From NCBI GenBank assembly GCA_036897095.1, contig JAYMSP010000059.1, positions 1 through 64,000 on the forward strand: a stretch of DNA of 64,000 bases. Reading direction: 5' to 3'. Both the position numbers and the translations under genes were made by a program. Positions within the stretch are counted from its first letter, which is position 1. Each line of letters starts with the position of its first letter. This stretch comes from Plantago elongata (lineage: Eukaryota; Streptophyta; Magnoliopsida; Lamiales; Plantaginaceae). The notes under the pieces were generated by a model. The model had not been told where the DNA came from. It saw only the letters and a program-made list of their open reading frames with translations, and made no database searches. Below, one piece after another: positions 61,750 through 64,000 of the stretch.

Positions 61750-62021
61750 AAAAAAATTAATATATTTATTTCGTTAAATTTTAAAATATTAAAGTAAAAA
61801 AATTTTAATAAGTCCTAAAAAATATTATATTAATTTTAAAAATATTTTAGAAATCAAATTTAATTTTTTTATTAATATTTTTATTTTTCTAATGTAAATA
61901 TCAATAAAAAATAAATTTATGTTCTAAAATATTTTTGAAAAATAAAATAATATATTTTTTAAATAATTTATTTTTTATTTAGTATTTTAAAATTTAACAA
62001 AATAAATATATTAATTTTTTT
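61750..62021. mobile_element. Long AT-rich inverted-repeat (foldback/MITE-like) element
   Basis: The left arm starts AAAAAAATTAATATATTTAT and continues GTTAAATTTTAAAATA. The reverse complement of the right arm reads the same with only scattered differences. Further matched blocks (AAAAATATTTTAGAA near the centre) show pairing along almost the whole 272 bp with a small loop near 61,890. There is no coding capacity. It is a probable foldback MITE or the source of a hairpin transcript. Confidence 0.65.
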
Positions 62022-62264
62022 ATTTATTGCTTGTTGCCAGACCGTAAAAAAGCCTTTGTTTATTTATCATTGTCTTTTCAGAGAAGGTGTGTTTGTATGC
62101 ATTAGAATCGTTTATGTATATGTACCACCAACAACTGGGCTATGATTTTTTTTGTTAAATAATGAAACAATATACATTCCATTTTTTTAATAATAAAATA
62201 TTATCAGTTAATGTTTTAATATGACTCTTTGAAGACGTACTATTTTACAGTTTTACAGGTGATA

Positions 62265-62420
62265 CGTGTTGAAATTGGTTAATATGCCTATTAAAAGGCC
62301 TTCTCCTCACGTGTGAGTCGGTAGGACGTCCGTATTCAACACGTGACAACAAAGAGGGATCGGAGTAGTTCAAGACCCAACATTACTTGACCGATTCATG
62401 AACTCTAATATCACATTTAA
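62265..62420 (-). mobile_element. Possible TRIM/LTR-type remnant
   Basis: The sequence TGTTGAAATTGGTTAATATG leads into a pyrimidine tract CCTTCTCCTCAC and, about 120 bases on, GAACTCTAATATCACATTTA. The latter resembles a decayed reverse complement of a tRNA-Met primer-binding site. The order fits a small LTR-type element on the minus strand. The terminal repeats were not resolved, so this is only a possibility. It is an old, broken fossil. Confidence 0.3.
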
Positions 62421-63394
62421 ATGGACTCTTTTATTCTTTAAAATACTATGTAAGGAAAGAGGTTGTCATATTTCATATACAATAAAAAATAATGTTTGCA
62501 GTTAGGAATATCATCTCCTAAGAAGATACAATATAATCTCCATAATTTATCAAATGTACCAATTAATCATACAATTACATTGTATCCATATTCCATAGTG
62601 TATCACTTTTATGCGTTATTTTTTTATTAGCTACTATAATAAACAAATAAAAATGTGAGTAAAAACATGATTTTCCTTAAAAGTTGAAGCATCTCTGGGA
62701 AAAAGGAGCATGTAGATTATTTAAGAGCTAAAAATATATTAAGTGTGTTGTCTTAAACGATGGTGACACATTTACAATATATATAGTGGTATATGACTAC
62801 TGACTAGGTAATCAAAATAAATTCATGGTGTGTGGTTTCCTTTCATTTTCATGCGAAATAAAATAGAACCAAAAATAATTTGTTGCAATATACATGTTTG
62901 CTATTTTGTCCTGTGTCATGGGGATTAGCCAATTCCGAATGGATTTTGTGTGATCTTTAATGAATGTCTCCATCGTTGCCATACATACCAATTAAGTAAT
63001 TACATGCTTCCTAGCTATAAGTTGTGTTAAAGGTGGTCCATGTCTTTACTTTTTAGCTATACAATTCAATAATAGAGTAAACAGTGGCATCACTAATTAC
63101 TTTTAATTATGATATGATCATCATCTTGTGTTGATACTTGGAAGGAATGTAACACTCCGTCTTCTTCTTATCAAATCCGACTATATAGACCGGTATAACT
63201 TTTCGCAAATTAATATACGAGTGGTATATTAGTTTCACCAACCAACACATGTACTATTCGCACATTTTAATTTTCTCATGGTGTTGTTGAAGTGTTAAAT
63301 ATTATATTTAAGTTTAAGCGAATTCTTAATCCGTATAGTCAATAGGCGGAAACCTATAATCTTTATATACTAGTAGTAAAATTTATATATTGTG

Positions 63395-63575
63395 AATGAT
63401 TGTCCAATTGATTAAGGTGCTTGTTTTTTAAAGAAATGTCACTAGTTCAACACCCATCTTCCTCATTTTACCTTGTTTCTACTATATATTTATCTTTTCC
63501 CTCTTCTTTTTTACCCCTTTAGTTTTTTTTTTCTATATTCCGACCCCCTAAAACTTGGTTTTGAATTCGCCACCG
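63395..63575 (+). mobile_element. tRNA-derived SINE candidate with longer body
   Basis: A box A-like run CCAATTGATTAAGGTGCTTG and box B-like CACTAGTTCAACACCC are followed by a C/T-rich body that ends GAATTCGCCACCG. The body differs from the other two SINE copies, so it would be a separate family. No target-site duplication was confirmed. Confidence 0.4.
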
Positions 63576-64000
63576 TGTATACTTATTATGAGGTAGTTGA
63601 ACGATAGAGATAGAGTCTTTATATAAGCACACGTAGAAAAAGGTAAATTAAATATTTAATGGTGGACTAAGAGAGTGAGACTGAAGAAAGTAGAGATGAT
63701 TGGGAAATTCATTCTATAAAGTGGATGTAGTATAAAATAATTGGCTACATATATGAACCTAGTTACTTTTAAAACAGACAGATAGATGAATGTAAAAACT
63801 TTATGGAGAGTGACTGTGACAAAATTTTCTAGGTTCCTTTAGAATATTTTCTTTGCCATATGAGTAGTAGACTAAATCATATACTTAAGCATCATTCATT
63901 TTTTTAATCTACAAATGGCCGATCGCACGAATGAGAATATTATCTTATGTCACCTCACCTCAAACTCATTAGTACTAATTGTGCTTAATCACTAATTAGT

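Larger units (their letters stand above)
59020..64000. other. ARF upstream region and gene-poor AT-rich DNA to the window end
   Basis: The first 400-700 bases upstream of the ARF start are CT/GA-rich (for example (CT)n at about 59,322-59,341), as in plant leaders. Beyond about 59,900 the DNA is AT-rich with no supported gene. It contains a short SINE copy (61191-61278), a 272-bp hairpin element (61750-62021), a possible TRIM-like remnant (62265-62420) and a tRNA-like SINE head (63395-63575). The open frames listed by length in 60,398-61,088 are low-complexity. Confidence 0.6.

Noticed and set aside
1-64000. CRISPR array, operon, phage or organellar insert
   Set aside because: No regularly spaced repeats, no closely packed co-directional frames and no organellar gene signatures. 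All genes are intron-containing plant nuclear genes.

Overview
This window is nuclear DNA from a flowering plant. The genes are split by many GT-AG introns, the spacers are AT-rich, and every recognisable protein is a plant family member: auxin response factor, plant WNK kinase, CURT1, QUA-type methyltransferase, NPF transporter. Stowaway-like 'CTCCCTC' MITE ends, a short tRNA-derived SINE and a TRIM fit a eudicot. I lean to an asterid such as Lamiales, but only on general impression. I found no bacterial, phage, organellar or CRISPR content and no rRNA or intact tRNA gene.

Layout. About 0.9-1.3 kb (+) holds a small Lys-rich hypothetical protein. About 2.8-6.9 kb (+) is a complete cathepsin B-like cysteine protease that needs a 5-nt microexon. 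About 8.5-21.2 kb (+) is a 19-exon Paladin-like protein with three phosphatase-like repeats and a TRIM element in one intron. About 21.8-26.8 kb (-) is an NPF7.2/7.3-type transporter (NRT1.8/NRT1.5) with a 2.9-kb intron. About 26.8-32.8 kb is a repeat-rich spacer with an LTR fossil, MITE ends and a probable LINE tail. About 32.8-37.6 kb (-) is a Man1/Src1 C-terminal-domain membrane protein with a SINE in an intron. About 39.8-43.3 kb (+) is a Golgi pectin-type methyltransferase. About 44.7-45.8 kb (+) is a CURT1 thylakoid protein. About 46.8-48.7 kb (-) is a plastid DUF4079 membrane protein. About 50.1-52.8 kb (-) is a WNK kinase. About 54.9-59.0 kb (-) is an auxin response factor with B3 and PB1 domains. 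From 59.9 kb to the end is gene-poor AT-rich DNA with a long hairpin element and SINE-like copies.

I assembled exon models by hand from splice sites, reading phase and family conservation. For ten genes the phases close from start to stop; only the last exon of the Man1/Src1 gene is doubtful. Three introns, in three genes within about 21 kb, need GC instead of GT at the donor.

The genes do not form one pathway; this is an ordinary eukaryotic neighbourhood. The order ARF, DUF4079, Paladin, with a CURT1B nearby, recalls the Arabidopsis At3g61.8-62.0 / At2g46.5-46.8 duplicated block as I remember it. I did not find a clearly new biological system. The best leads are the microexon, the GC-AG introns and the small non-autonomous elements with intact target-site duplications.
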